This document shows, in pieces, positions 1-11,692 of a stretch of 64,000 nt of DNA. The stretch is taken from positions 992,001-1,056,000 of the forward strand of contig JACTVC010000017.1 of NCBI GenBank assembly GCA_018417955.1. The letters are read 5' to 3'. The position numbers and the translations under genes are program-made. Source of the stretch: Laccaria trichodermophora. Its lineage: Eukaryota; Basidiomycota; Agaricomycetes; Agaricales; Hydnangiaceae. Within the stretch, counting starts at the first letter, position 1, and every line of letters starts with the position of its first letter. Below the pieces are notes generated by a model that was given only the letters and a program-made list of their open reading frames with translations, did not search any database and was not told where the DNA came from.

Positions 1-1233
1 CCCAGCCGCCTTGCGGTGCTGTAGCCGACATAAATAAACCACTTCAAGTTCAGCCGGGCCCGATACATTGACAGGCATGTAAGGTTTGATAACAGCAGTA
101 GGATTGATCCAGTCCAATAACAAGGAAGCCGACGTGTCATTCGTGGGATTGAGGTCGGTTATAGGGAAAGTTGTTACCAGGGACGCATTGGCGACTTCGG
201 AATGGAGAATCAAATTGTTGGGACTGTCGATGCCAAGGTCGACGCGTGCGGCAGCGTGGATGATCCTGATAATGTTATTCAGCGGACCTGCGATATCATC
301 ATCTATGTTGACCTGATTGGTATCGTCAATGGGGGAGTAGGCGCTATATTCTGAGAGCGTTCCATCGGGATAAACGAGGGTCGACGAAGAAACGAGATAT
401 GTGGGAGGTTTGATGCCACACGATGCCTTTGGACCGAGGGACAGTGGACAGTGGTGGAAGTCAATTTGGAGGGAAGCCACCACGTAGCTGGTCTCCCCTG
501 AATTCTGAAAAGCTGTGCGTACTCGATTGGCTAGGTCGGCATTGGCTATTTGTATCCTGAATAGCGAAATAACTTGTCGAGAAATAAGAGGAATCGGTAT
601 GTTCACACTTACAACCAATCAATAATTATAGCTCGTTTATCACCCTGTCCACCAGCCTCAAGAGATCGGGCCATACCCAGTAGAGGAGAATAGCTTCCCG
701 GTAAGGAAGAGATCGAAAACCTCGTTGTTGCGGTGATGTCGTACTCCTTGTTCTTCGAACATGATATCAAAACCACGAAATTCATTGTCCACGACCTCAG
801 GTCCCCAGTCATAAAGAGGGAGGATACATCACAGTCTGTCAGCGTACTTCCGTTATACGCCAGCCCCGAAGTTCCCGCATTCGCAACAGTGATGCTCTCC
901 AAAGTCCAAGCGAACAGAGTGTAATTCGTTATGAGGGTATCGCCCACATTGAAGACGTGAGTGTCGCAAAGCGGGGCGGGCTCTTTCGTCCGAAAACGGT
1001 CGTACCAGTGTGTCTGACGCGTGCCGTAGTCACTGCGGAACACAGTGACGGTCTCATACCCAGTCAGAGCAACTACAAGAATGTGTTAGCGGGTACTTGC
1101 ACCCCAGCCAGAGCTGAGTTGGGTGCTCACTGTTGACAACTATAATAACCACCAGTGCTATAAAGCCACCGCCAAAGGCAAAGTAAGGGAACCATTTCCA
1201 TCGAAAATGTCGCTTGAGTGGATAAGAGAGCAT
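1..1233 (-). CDS. Single-pass membrane protein, partial (runs off left edge)
   Basis: Unrecognised protein resembling uncharacterised mushroom membrane proteins. Exons read on the minus strand are 1233..1131, 1072..613 and 556..1; the 58 and 56 nt introns have GT-AG ends and matching phase. The start ATG at 1233 follows an in-frame TAA, so no longer N-terminus is possible in that exon. A short basic N-terminus (PLKRHFRWKW) precedes one hydrophobic helix at about residues 16-36 (FAFGGGFIALVVIIVV). A long polar region follows, with scattered Cys and several N-x-S/T sites, and stays open to base 1. This suggests type II topology with an extracellular or lumenal domain; a further membrane segment could lie beyond the window. 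Function is unknown. Confidence 0.7.
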
Positions 1234-1952
1234 TGCTCGCGATTATACGAGGATCCAGAAGCCAACGGTAGTGATGCGCGGGGCAAAGGGGCACATTTGA
1301 AGGGATGAAGACCACGCTTTGGGAACATACAGTGGCCCACAGACTTACTGATCTGGGTGGTCTGCGGAGACATTCCCGCAACTGCCGTTTGGAAGCTGGG
1401 GTTGAGGGACAGCTGCTGTGAAGGAGACATCACGCCAAGCGGCCTCAAGCGGCCAAGTCAAAGCCAAGCCACGGTCTATTTTTGTAACAAATTTCCTGTT
1501 GGGCCGACTTCAAATCGTCGCCCTATCAATTCTAAAACCCCTAGATTGGATTCAAACATGGGAGAATTTGCCATGCACTTCTAGAGTAGTTGAGGCAGAA
1601 TGAAATACACGATCCGAAATGCTTATCTCTCTTTTTCTCTAACAGTCGAGACAAGACTTGTACATGTACACAACCGCGTCTTCCCAGTTTGCATTTCCGT
1701 TCTGAACAAGTATTCTCGCGAAATACATGTCTATAGAAACAGTTTCTCTCCAATGAAAGGACGGAGACTTGAAGTCACAAGAGCGGAGACTCGCACTCTA
1801 AGGTCTATTCCTGTAATACTTCGAGCCATATCACTGGTTTTACTTCTGTTTAAACGGCGTTATAAAATATGAAGCGCCATAAGAGGTGAGATTGACGCAC
1901 AGCGTATATGCTACGCATCGCTGCACACCATTTCCGACATTGAACAACACAA
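1234..1952. other. Intergenic, no gene seen
   Basis: About 720 bases between the membrane-protein start and the FolB stop. Only short unsupported ORFs occur. No HPPK or DHPS exon was found downstream of the FolB gene here. Confidence 0.6.
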
Positions 1953-2791
1953 CTATACGAGGAAAACAGATCTGGCTCGGGTGATTTCGACGCCTGACGA
2001 GTGCGCAAAACTGAGAGCGCTAGGCTTCTGCGCCCGCGCCGTAACGGCTTCAATAGCTTCTGAAGCTAAGCAGCCTGAGCGAACAACATGCATGACAAAT
2101 TTTTCGAGTGTGAGGTAGGATGAAGCCTCCAATTCCTTGCAAAGTAGATAAGACGTAAAAAGACAGTGACGGTACGTCGTCGACAGACCTTGGTCAGGTC
2201 ACAAACAATCTTCTGGTAATCGACGGGGTCGGCGCCCCCCAGACCCTTTCTCTCATAGAAGGTGATGCTGGTAATGACGCGTTGTTTGGACTCTCTTTCC
2301 GGAGGGTTGACGCCAATGATCACCGGTAGAATGAGCTCTTTCACATAGACCTTTTTGGTGCCCGGAGAAGCAAGCGGATATGACGGATGCGGTATCGTAT
2401 AATCCACCGCAAAACCGCCAGCAAGCAAAATGAGTTTGGGTATGTCAACCACCACTCTCACTTCATCGGCAGCATTCCCAGCCAACTTCAAAGCCTCTTG
2501 TGCAACTTCGCCAATCAACCCATCTATACCGTCAAAGCCTGGATCACCATTTTCGGATTTCGATTTAGCGAGAGTGCTGATCGCTTTGGAGAGGTGTCCA
2601 TAGTGGATTGAATCAAGAACGTTGTCTGATTGGCTAGCCGCCTTCAGATAACTGTTTTTCAAGTGCAAGTACACGGTCAGCTCAATCGGCTGGGCTCGGC
2701 GTCGACCCCAGCAATCAGATCCAATATTCGCTGAAAGGCGAAGGGTGTCGATGAAAACAACGTCTGTCGTGGGGGGAAGGAAATCTGTCAT
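1953..2791 (-). CDS. Dihydroneopterin aldolase (FolB), two tandem domains
   Basis: Two exons, 2791..2189 and 2135..1953, joined in phase across a 53 nt intron, encode 261 residues. Domain 1 (about 8-115) starts DVVFIDTLRLSANIGSDCWG. Domain 2 (about 128-250) starts KVYVKELILPVIIGV and ends with AQKPSALSFAHSSGVEITR, the conserved Lys-containing C-terminal strand of FolB. The family cleaves 7,8-dihydroneopterin to 6-hydroxymethyl-dihydropterin in folate synthesis. In yeast Fol1 the two FolB domains are fused to HPPK and DHPS; here the frame ends at TAG after FolB and no HPPK motif follows. I chose the ATG giving MTDFLPP because it sits just before domain 1; an upstream in-frame ATG at 2869 would add 26 residues. 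Confidence 0.85.
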
Positions 2792-3817
2792 GGTGGCCAG
2801 TCTTGTCAAAGTCAAGTCGTTGAAGTTGCGCATCTTATGTAATGACTTGCCATCCCACCACAAGAACAACCAAAAGGTCCTGTTATACAGGTGATATAAA
2901 GGAGCGATTACAGCAGCCGAGGAGAGGAGGATGTTTTTAATTGAAGCTTAAGACTGGATGGGGCTTGACAACATAATCGACTTAGTGGTCGTTTGGGGGC
3001 GTTTCAATTTTGGCAAACTGTTGAACTGCTGTTGAACCTCATTTTTCACAGGAAAGAAAATCAATCCAGGAAAAAGCCGTGGCAGAAGGGTATTCCTCCG
3101 TCTTTCTACATACTTCTTCAGGTGCTCATTATGGTCCTTTGTAGACATGGAAGCCTGTTTTTACAACTTGAGGTTGAACACCATATCCGCGAAAAGCCCA
3201 CTGCCACACAGAGCTGACAAAACGGAGTTCGCTCGCTGAGCAATACACTCAGCTCACATTTTCCTGAAGCTTCTCGTGTCAGTTCAGCAAATCCAACGGG
3301 TGCGTCTGAAAGTCGCTTCTGTCCAGGACGTCAGATGGGTCCACCCCGGGCACAACAAGTACCCTCACCAGCCTTCACCTCGTCATCGAACCGAAAGCGC
3401 CTTGCTCAAAGCATGAGAAACCGCTCACCATCGGATTCCACCGATCTGCCTGTTGCCTCCTGGTATTTATACTACTTATATCTTCGGGGTTCGCCCATCT
3501 TAAAACACCCTCATCATCATTACCCTCATCCGCCCTTCTTCTCGGCTCCCTTCCCTGGCTTTCAACTTCTCTAAGTCTACTCCGCCACATCCCTTACCCC
3601 TCCACATAGAGGATTTTGGAGCTAGCTGTATATCGAGATATATCGCCGGTCCATTGACGCCCCTGATCGAGACTCAAGAGGATCATTGTTTGCCAAGTAA
3701 TTCAAATTGCCCACACATTTACCAAACAATCACAAGGTCAATTGACAACGATCAAGACGAGTCGACTACGTCTTCACCCCTCCAGCGGTAGAGCCAAACC
3801 TCCCGTCGCGTTTCATA
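2792..3817. other. Intergenic, divergent promoter region
   Basis: About 1 kb between the divergently transcribed FolB and F-box genes. No supported gene; pyrimidine-rich stretches near 3440-3600 could belong to a promoter. Confidence 0.5.
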
Positions 3818-5432
3818 GTGAAGTCGTCCAATATGGAGAATATTGGGGTGCGCAATCGTGGAAGCTCGTTTGCAATGTTCGGGAATCTTTCCTTGGATCT
3901 ACTCCTACACATCTTCAGCTTCATGGATTTGGGCAGCATCGTTGCCCTAAGAAAGGTTGTATGGTCTCTTAATTCCAAACCTCGGTATTTGATTGACAAA
4001 TGGTTGTTAGACCTGCAAACTGTTCTGCTGTGTCACGTCCCAACGCATTATTTGGGTTGATCTTCTTCGACGCGTTTGCTCAGACAACTCCGTCTTTAAA
4101 CCCACATTTCCGATCGACCAGATGTGTGTGACAGATTTGGAACGGGCTGTCTTTGCGCCGACGAGATGGCTAGACCATGTCATGCGCAACAACATGAACG
4201 CCAGAGGATGCTGCGCGCGAACTATCACTCCGTCTGAGAATCCCTACTTCCAGGGTGTTTATCTCGTTCCTGGTGGCCGATTCCTTATCACCTTTTCCGA
4301 AGCCGACCTGTGTGTTTGGGACCTTGGCTATTCTTCCAGCACCATATTGAAGAACACTCCCATAGCCTCCGCGTCTCATATTTTCAACGATATTTTTGCT
4401 GTAGTCCCCACAGCAGATGGGATGGGCTTGCGGATTTTTGCCAATACAATTTGTGAAACTAATGGTTGGACGGATGAAGAGAGCATGTGAGTTGTTCCTC
4501 TCACGATAAGGTGCACATTGACGCTTATTTCTACCCGACAGACGAGATGAATTTTGGATCTTTGAAATTTGTCCTCTGTCAGAGAAACCCACGCTGTCCA
4601 AAATAGCCAGTCTCTTAGTCGAGGATTACTCCGACGTGTCCCTCTTTGTGCTCCGTGGGGACTTACTGATCTACCACGGTGCAAATTATGTCAAAGTATG
4701 GAACTTTGTCACAGATACGGGCGTAACATTCAATGTAGGACATGAATCGTATGAGCAGGTAATACTCGATCACTCATCCGAACTTGCATGCACACGTATT
4801 GACTGATCATACCCCAGCTTTCCGCGACTGACGAATCCGTCGTATTAATCCGATTTGCCGTGGTTTCCGTTTGGAATATACCCCCACTCGTCCCCGGCGG
4901 ACACATTGAAGAACCGGGACCAGATCACGTAAAACCCGACCTTGAACTTCCAGTCGAATGCGACATGGATATTGATTCTCTGGAAGTTGACGAAGAGCTG
5001 CAATTTGAAATGCCAAGTGAATGGTACACCCACCATCCGATTACTTACGATGTAATCCACCAGTCGAGCGAGTCACGTACGATATGGCGATATGAGGTCA
5101 TCCTTCCAGAGGGGTGCATCAAACTCCGACGTAAGTTTATCCTCCCGAAGGAGGGGTCTGCGGCGATGATTGTCGAACCGTACCGATTTTGCGACGGGGC
5201 TCTCGTCATGTCTTGGAGCAATTGCCAATCTCTGATGGCCAGCTGCAACCCTCGTGAGCGACAAGAAAAAGATGGCTTTCGGAAGCCAGAGGACGTTACT
5301 CTCCTTTGCGATGAAGCAGGCCTTGAACGCGTCGAGTTTACACTTTGCCCGGCTGCAGGAAGACTCTGTCATATATCTTGCACGCAAGGTTCCATTGTTA
5401 TTTACGATTACTTAGCTCCTCCGCCTTCATAA
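3818..5432 (+). CDS. F-box protein
   Basis: Four exons (3818..3955, 4011..4486, 4542..4758, 4818..5432) with 55, 55 and 59 nt introns give 481 residues with all phases matching. The F-box is at about residues 19-60: FGNLSLDLLLHIFSFMDLGS, then VALRK joined across intron 1 to TCKLFCCVTSQRIIWVDLL. It should bind Skp1 in an SCF ubiquitin ligase. The rest holds WD- or PQQ-like strands such as DLCVWDLGY and VKVWNFV, suggesting a degenerate beta-propeller for substrate binding, which is inference. An ATG at 3833 is an alternative start. The substrate is unknown. Confidence 0.88.
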
Positions 5433-6049
5433 TACGTATCAGCATCTTCAAGAGATTTATAAATTTCAAACGATACACTCGCCATAATATGAAAGTGTTG
5501 GCAAAGCGACTGTCTCCTTCGTGAAGTTCTGATTCCTACAGAGGTTCAAGTCGTCAGTCTCCTCAACGCGTATCGACCGTTATTGGCCGATTCGGATGCT
5601 CGGTAGGCCCGGTGCTCCCAGTTGCACTTTTGGTATTTCAACCCACGTCGATGTCTCAACTCTTGATTGATGCATAATGCTCTTCGTTCTTTGCCAGGAG
5701 TTGGTGACGTCCAGGGTGGCGGTTGAAATGGAACCAGCTTAATGTCCTATGCTGACGGTATGTCTTGTTTCAGCAACTAACGGATGGCTTTGGTACCTTT
5801 CGAAGAATGGGGGGGGGGGGTGGCCAAAGGGTGTATACGTTGAGAACCTGGTCAGGAGTGACAGTGTTATCGTTGACATCACCGTCTTCGTCTTCAGGGA
5901 CGGATATGTTGATGGTTCACGTTGAGGCCTGGCTTTTGGACGCGTTCGAGAGATAGCGCGAGTATTTGGATGGAGGTCGAGCCAACAATGTAAGATCAAG
6001 TTGGGATCCTCATCTGGCGCGTTTGCTGCTTGGTCTGTGTTGGTCAATG
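5433..6049. other. Intergenic with a homopolymeric G run
   Basis: No supported gene between the F-box gene and the subtilase remnant. A run of ten or more G lies near 5810-5820. Minus-strand translation around 5840-5900 (NISVPEDEDGDVND) may be more of the same decayed gene. Confidence 0.4.
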
Positions 6050-6250
6050 GCATTTGGACCCCAGCTCGCTGCACATGGTTTCTGAAAGCTGAAAGATCCA
6101 GATAGTATACGTTCTGTCGTGTACGACGAGAGCCCGCAATTCCAATCGATACTTGCCCCTTTCGATTCGTCCTTCGAAATCAGATGCAACCGCAGAGGAT
6201 GAGATGACTTTTCTGTTCCATATACCCAATAGGTTACATCTGGGGTAGCC
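6050..6250 (-). pseudogene. Possible remnant of a subtilase C-terminal Fn3-like domain
   Basis: Minus-strand translation just past the EMC1 stop includes SDFEGRIERGKYRLELRALV. This resembles the C-terminal Fn3-like domain of secreted basidiomycete subtilases (pattern D-x-G-x-I-x-x-G-x-Y-R-L-x-L-R-A-L). No catalytic Asp, His or Ser blocks are nearby and the frame does not form a gene. The assignment rests on one motif and could be coincidence. Confidence 0.3.
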
Positions 6251-6252
6251 AG

Positions 6253-9200
6253 CTATTGGTACCACTTCTCTCTAAGCCTTTTCCTCTCCACCATCGGTCG
6301 TGTGATCATAATCGCAAGCAATAGCCCGGAGACCGTGAACACCAGCTGCGCCTTGTTGAAATTCTCGCTGAGGACGTCAAATGTATTCGATGGAGCCACA
6401 CGGGTTAGGAACATGTCCAAACCGAAGGCGAAGACCAATGATGTTGATTCAAGGAGGGCGGGTGCGGTTACTATCCGCTGTACATTGGCGACCTGATGAT
6501 TGAATGGTTAGTCCATTGGTGCACTCAAGACGAGTATTAAAAGTTTACTTCATAGTTATGAGAGAGAACACGATGAGGATCGTCTGGAAGAAGTGGATCG
6601 TACTCAATGAGGAACTCTTCCGCCTCTTCAGCCGTGACCTTTCGCTTAGGTCGACGCGGGTTAAGCATAGCTCGTTGGAAAGATTGTATCCTATGGTTTT
6701 TGGTCGCCACTGTATGCCGACGGTCAGTCCTACTCGTCTACAAAGCTGGATGATAGTGTACCTATCAGGTCCTTGCTGCTGATTCCGAACTTCGTCGAGG
6801 TAAGGGCTAGGGCAGTGATCGCATGAGGGAACACAAACGCCTGCTCATATGCGGTGAGTTGCAAACTTTTCTCAGAGAAGGAAGACATGTCCGAGCTGGG
6901 AGAAGGGTCAACAAAAGGAATGGGGGTGTAGAGATCTCTGACCGCACCTAGACGTTTTCTCATCCACGACTTCTCCCTCATACAACTCGACAGTGACCAT
7001 TCGATATCCCTTTGCTCCCCCCATATCACCATCGGCAACCTCTCCTTCAAAGTAATGGTATACCAACCAGTTCTCCGTCAACGCCGTTTTGATATTACAG
7101 CCTCCATGGCCCTTGATCTGGACGTGGTACACGACGGTACCCTTCGTACTATCCACGAGGTACAATCCGCACATGTTCGTCGTTGGAGAAACCGTGAGGA
7201 CAGTGAACAAGCGAGGGTTGAGGTACTTGTAAAGCGTTGTCCTGTTCCCTAAGACTCGACCAATTGAAGCTACAGGCCCACGTGAGGCCGGAGGGAGGAG
7301 CTGCTGAATGCTCTCGCTTGGTGGAAGGTTAAGAGACCAGGTAGTGTAGGCTACTGGTTTATCGCTGACTTCAGAGTTGAGGAGGATCTGATGACCTTGA
7401 ATCCGTTGCCGGCCCTCGACATTTGTTCGCAGCGGGAAGGAGAGGGCAGACGAAACTTTTGCAAATGCGGCTTGTGTGGCCTCAGTGTTGGGATACAAGT
7501 ATACCTACCAGCAACGTGGTTGATAAGTATGCGAGAGAGAACATCGACGTGGCAAACTGACCTGTAGGAATTCATCAAGCAGCACCACTGCCTTGGGTTC
7601 TCTTTGCAGTAAGAAGCCCTCCACGAGCGGTCCCTGGATGATGTCTAACCCCTCGAATGCATCATTTTTCTTTGAGCTTCGCCGAACATCTTCACCATTT
7701 ATGGCATTAATGTGGAAGATAACGGTGTCAACCAGGGTCTGACAAGGTTTTCGAGTGAGCAGCAAACCATTTCGAAGGACGTAACTTACATTCTCAGCTC
7801 GTCTCTGCGTGACAAGGACCACTTCTGGATCGCCTCCATCGCTGACTGTGCGCGTAACATAGAGCTTGACAGGATGAATCCTTCCTCCAATCTCCGCCAC
7901 CCATCCCAGACCTAGAACGCGGCTCCAGAGGATTTCGCCGTTGCTGGAATCGATTCCGAAAACCTTGCCAAACGCGGTAGCTGCTACGATGACCTGCCTG
8001 AACCCAAAGGCATCTCTTGACACAGTTTCATTTGCGGAGGATGGTACCGAAGCTGGAGAAGAAGCTGAGGCGTAGGAGCCTGTCACGAAACGTTTGACAA
8101 AGTTGAAGACATATTGAGGGAAGTCCTAAGACGTTGTCAGAACCTGGGAGACTCGAAAAATTAACATGACGGTACCTGAGCATCAGAGACCTGGCGGATT
8201 ACTCGCGAAACGAATCCTTCACTACCAATGCGGAGGTTTGCTTCACTGGCTACGCGCTCCGGAAGTTCGACGAATTCAGCCAACGTCGTTGTTGCTAGTG
8301 ATTCTTCCCTCGCCCATTTGAGTTCACCTTCTTGCCAGAGCTGGATTGCACCAGAACTGGTGGTGATTAGCAATCTTGCGACAACTTTCCCACTTGGGGT
8401 ATGCGAAGCATCAATGGCGACCTGAAGTTTGGGGCAGAGATTAGCTAGGAAAGTGTGAGCAGGGATGGAGTACTCTACATGATTGATGACGCCATGAGAT
8501 TTGGTGTCAAAGGGGAACAGGGCTCCCAGTTCATTGCCTGCTCCTAAATGTCCGGCGAAGATGTCTGTAGAGCCTTTCTATGTTTTATGAGAATCAGCAT
8601 CTCACCAGCAAAATGGATATTCTTCAACGGACCTCATGCTTGTCAGACCAAAATACACGTGAGACGTATGGCCGGCCAAGGCCATCCAAGCCACCAGCAT
8701 AGATGGAATCAGCATTGTCCTTTGAACGGGCCTAAACATCGTGGAGAAGTGAGCGCAGAACGCAGGATAACGATGATGAGACAGTACATACAGAATTCTC
8801 AAATTGCCAGACTGATGTGAGTGATAATCCATCCTCGTCAAGCTTCAGGACGCGGCTCGCGCCGTCTTCCCTTGTCGCCACCAGTTGCCCATGTTCACTC
8901 AATCCGACATCTAGAATTTGTGCATAACCTGCGCCCTTGACGGTCGACGGCTTGTTGCTCAATTTTGGCGTCAATAATAAGGATTTGATCAACCCGTTTT
9001 CCAGCCATATAGCATGGGTTGAGTCAGAGTCATCGGGAGTGAGAACCATAAATTCGCGAAGGGGATTTGCAATGCTGGAGGGCAGATTCGCCGAAGCAAG
9101 GAGCTCCCCCGTGGTGGGGAAGAGGACGGAGACGTGGAGTGTATAAGAAGCAATGGATTTAGCAGCGCCCACAGCGTAAATTGCATCATTGGTGAGTAGG

Positions 9201-9920
9201 AGGTGGGTGTGGATGACAAGAGAGCTGCGGCAGAGCGTCAAACAGCATTGTTGGATGGAAATGTGACCACATACGTTTGGTCCGGAGAAGACCATGTCCA
9301 CTTAACCCCTCCGGTATCTCCATCAATGCAGCTAACCGTATGACCGTTGGTAAGGACATAAAGGTCCCTTGACTTTGGGTTGAACGCTACAAATTTGCCC
9401 AGGTAGTGTGGTTCGGACAAAACAGCAATTTCAGGGGAGTGGAGCTGCTTCTCAACAATTAAATGACCATGTAAAGCATCAAATGTCCGAAGAGTTGCCC
9501 CTCCTGGACCGGACAGGACCGCAACACCTAAGTTAAAGATTAGAGAGAACGCAAAACAACAAGAGAACAGTACTAACGGTCCTTGCTCTTGAAGAAGCCT
9601 GCTATCCGGTCTTCAGGGTTGAAAATGTACCTCCACACTGCGGTAACAGTTTAGTAGAATCAAATTATCGGATAGTATGGGAACTCACGAACGGACCCAT
9701 CCTCTGGATTCAGAACTGCTAGGACGTTATTATCGGTAGCAGTGATAACTACGGTCGTATTTCCTGTGGCATGGAATGTCGGAGCTGTGGATATTGAGCC
9801 AGATAGTGGCACTCCGATGAGCTTCTTGTGCCAGTCAACGACACCGACGTCGGATTCGTGGAGAGCCCAGCTGGAGACACATAGCACCAACAGAAGCGAC
9901 AATTGCGAGAGAAACCGCAT
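6253..9920 (-). CDS. EMC1: ER membrane protein complex subunit 1
   Basis: Many short exons, about fifteen, run from ATG 9920 to the stop at 6253. The junctions I checked keep phase, for example the exon ending DPEDGSV at about 9688 and the exon ending WSSPDQT at about 9285. The N-terminus is a signal peptide (MRFLSQLSLLLVLCVSSWAL) followed by HESDVGVVDWHKKLIG. A large lumenal region of PQQ-like propeller repeats follows (VLTNGHTVSCIDGDTGGVKW, GIDSSNGEILWSR). The C-terminus carries the family's most conserved block, including TRVAPSNTFDVLSENFNKAQ, then a membrane helix and a basic tail ending WYQ. EMC inserts tail-anchored and multipass membrane proteins into the ER. The gene looks intact; its 5' end is duplicated at about 14.4 kb. 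Confidence 0.93.
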
Positions 9921-11059
9921 CTTGGGCCGCTTCTACGGTTAGCAGAACGATATGGTCTAGGGGCGACGTGGAGGTTGGCTGCGAGCCCTTCGTCACTGGC
10001 CCGACGACACATACAAGTTTTTTTCGCACGCCCTGCAACCACTTCCTCCATGATCATCCTCAACGTTCAACGCGCCAAACTGTGCCAGGACGGCTTACTA
10101 TCGTACAATATCGCGTTTGAAAGACTAAACCCGTTGAATGACCGATCGTGCACACCATACCCAGGACCTATTTAATTTTCACTGCAATGCAGTCGAACAA
10201 CTTTGACGATGTCAGCACCTCCCAGTCCATATGAGGGAGATCGACTATCGTCACCATCATCATAGGAGTTGCCTACGGGAGACTAACCTCCCAGTAGCTG
10301 ACAGGAACGTTCGTGCGAGATGGTGCGCAACATACTCCTCGAAGAATTCAAAATTCAACCTGTATGAAATCTGCCGCGACATTCTCCCCTAAGGATTCTA
10401 TTGAAGACACCAACAGCCTGCGTTGGTCTTCTAGGGCAACCTGTTCGATCGCGGACACTACAGCTTGAAGGCAGCGTCACTATTGTTGGCGCGCTAGGTA
10501 AGTAAGATATACTCATTTCATTGAACTATCTTGTCAAATCCCATTGGCTCTAGATATTCAGATCGAGTTACTCTTCTGCGAGGCCATCACGAGAATCGTC
10601 AAAAAGGCCCGTCGTAGTTGAACGTTGAATCTTTGATATACTTGTCAGAGTTATGCCTAGCTCATCTACTACCTGATGAATGGGAATCTAAGTCTAAATC
10701 AGGTGCGAAGATCCTGGCCTTCCAAGTCTCCATTGCACCCCAGCATTCTTGCTCGAGGACGTGACTTTCCACGGTAGACAGAGTTTGCTCGCAGGCTCAA
10801 CCTTTCATTCAAAATTTTGAGGAGGCTCTTGGGTGGCGTAGAACCTGATTCTTTCAAGCCCTCATGTATCATGGACGACCCAAGTCATCCCATAGTTGCA
10901 TGTTTCACGACATCTTCTGTGTATGCTGCTCTCTGAAGAGTCATAGTTTATCTGACATTACCCTATTCGAATTGTGAACTATCGCCAATGTTACACCCTC
11001 ACCCAAATTTGCCATTCAGAGACACCACCCGGGCGACTGGTGTTCGACAGCGCACTACA
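9921..11059. other. Intergenic, duplicated upstream region of EMC1 and inhibitor
   Basis: About 1.1 kb with no supported gene. It is alignable by eye with 14640-15745 through most of its length, so it is part of the segmental duplication rather than unique regulatory DNA. Confidence 0.6.
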
Positions 11060-11430
11060 ACCTGGGAGATTTCAGCTGTCGAAGGCAAGGAAAACGTACA
11101 CACGATCATTCTCCACACGGGTGGCGGCACCGTTGGAGGATGAGGAACAAGTCTCCGGTCCTCTGGGCCCCATCTTCACTTCAGAGGGGTTTTCCGAATG
11201 GCGTATCTTACGTGAAGACAAAAGTGCATCGTCACGATTCTTTAGCATTCAACCGGTCACAGAGGCCATCGTAGCGTCGTGGTTTGTAGTAGCCGAAGGG
11301 GACCTAGTCAATAGTGAGTACTTGAGCATTTATAACCCCACCTTATCAGCTTTTAGTCATCGTCCGACTCTTCCAGGTCCCTTTCCCATTGACGTAGAAC
11401 AGCCACCCATCTGGCAGACCGGTGCTTAGG
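11060..11430 (+). pseudogene. I66-like protease inhibitor relic (unit A copy)
   Basis: This matches the 3' part of the intact inhibitor at 15841-16479. Recognisable pieces are FTSEGFSEWRI (end of exon 2), SIQPVTEA (exon 3) and FPIDVEQPPIWQ (exon 4). Exon 1, intron 1 and the start of exon 2 are missing: promoter-proximal sequence joins directly to GATTTCAGCTGTCG, the counterpart of early exon 2 in unit B. A second deletion removes the exon 2 end and most of intron 2. With no start codon and disrupted exons it is a pseudogene. Confidence 0.75.
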
Positions 11431-11692
11431 TATGCGGGTACCTAGAACTTGGGAAGATATTCAAGGGTGCAAAGGCAAAGGTCGGTGAAGAATGGCTCAC
11501 CAACCAGCATAATGGTGATTTTGTCCTTGATATTGACAATACCTTTTGCGAGATTTTCGCCTTACTTATGGTTTGTTAGCAGCAGAAGTCGTATTTGCGG
11601 AGAACTGTTTTGAGACTGTTGACAAGGTGAGAAATCTGATCTATCGAATGTTGTCATGTATGTTTTTACTTCTACGAAACAGAAGTGAGTCC

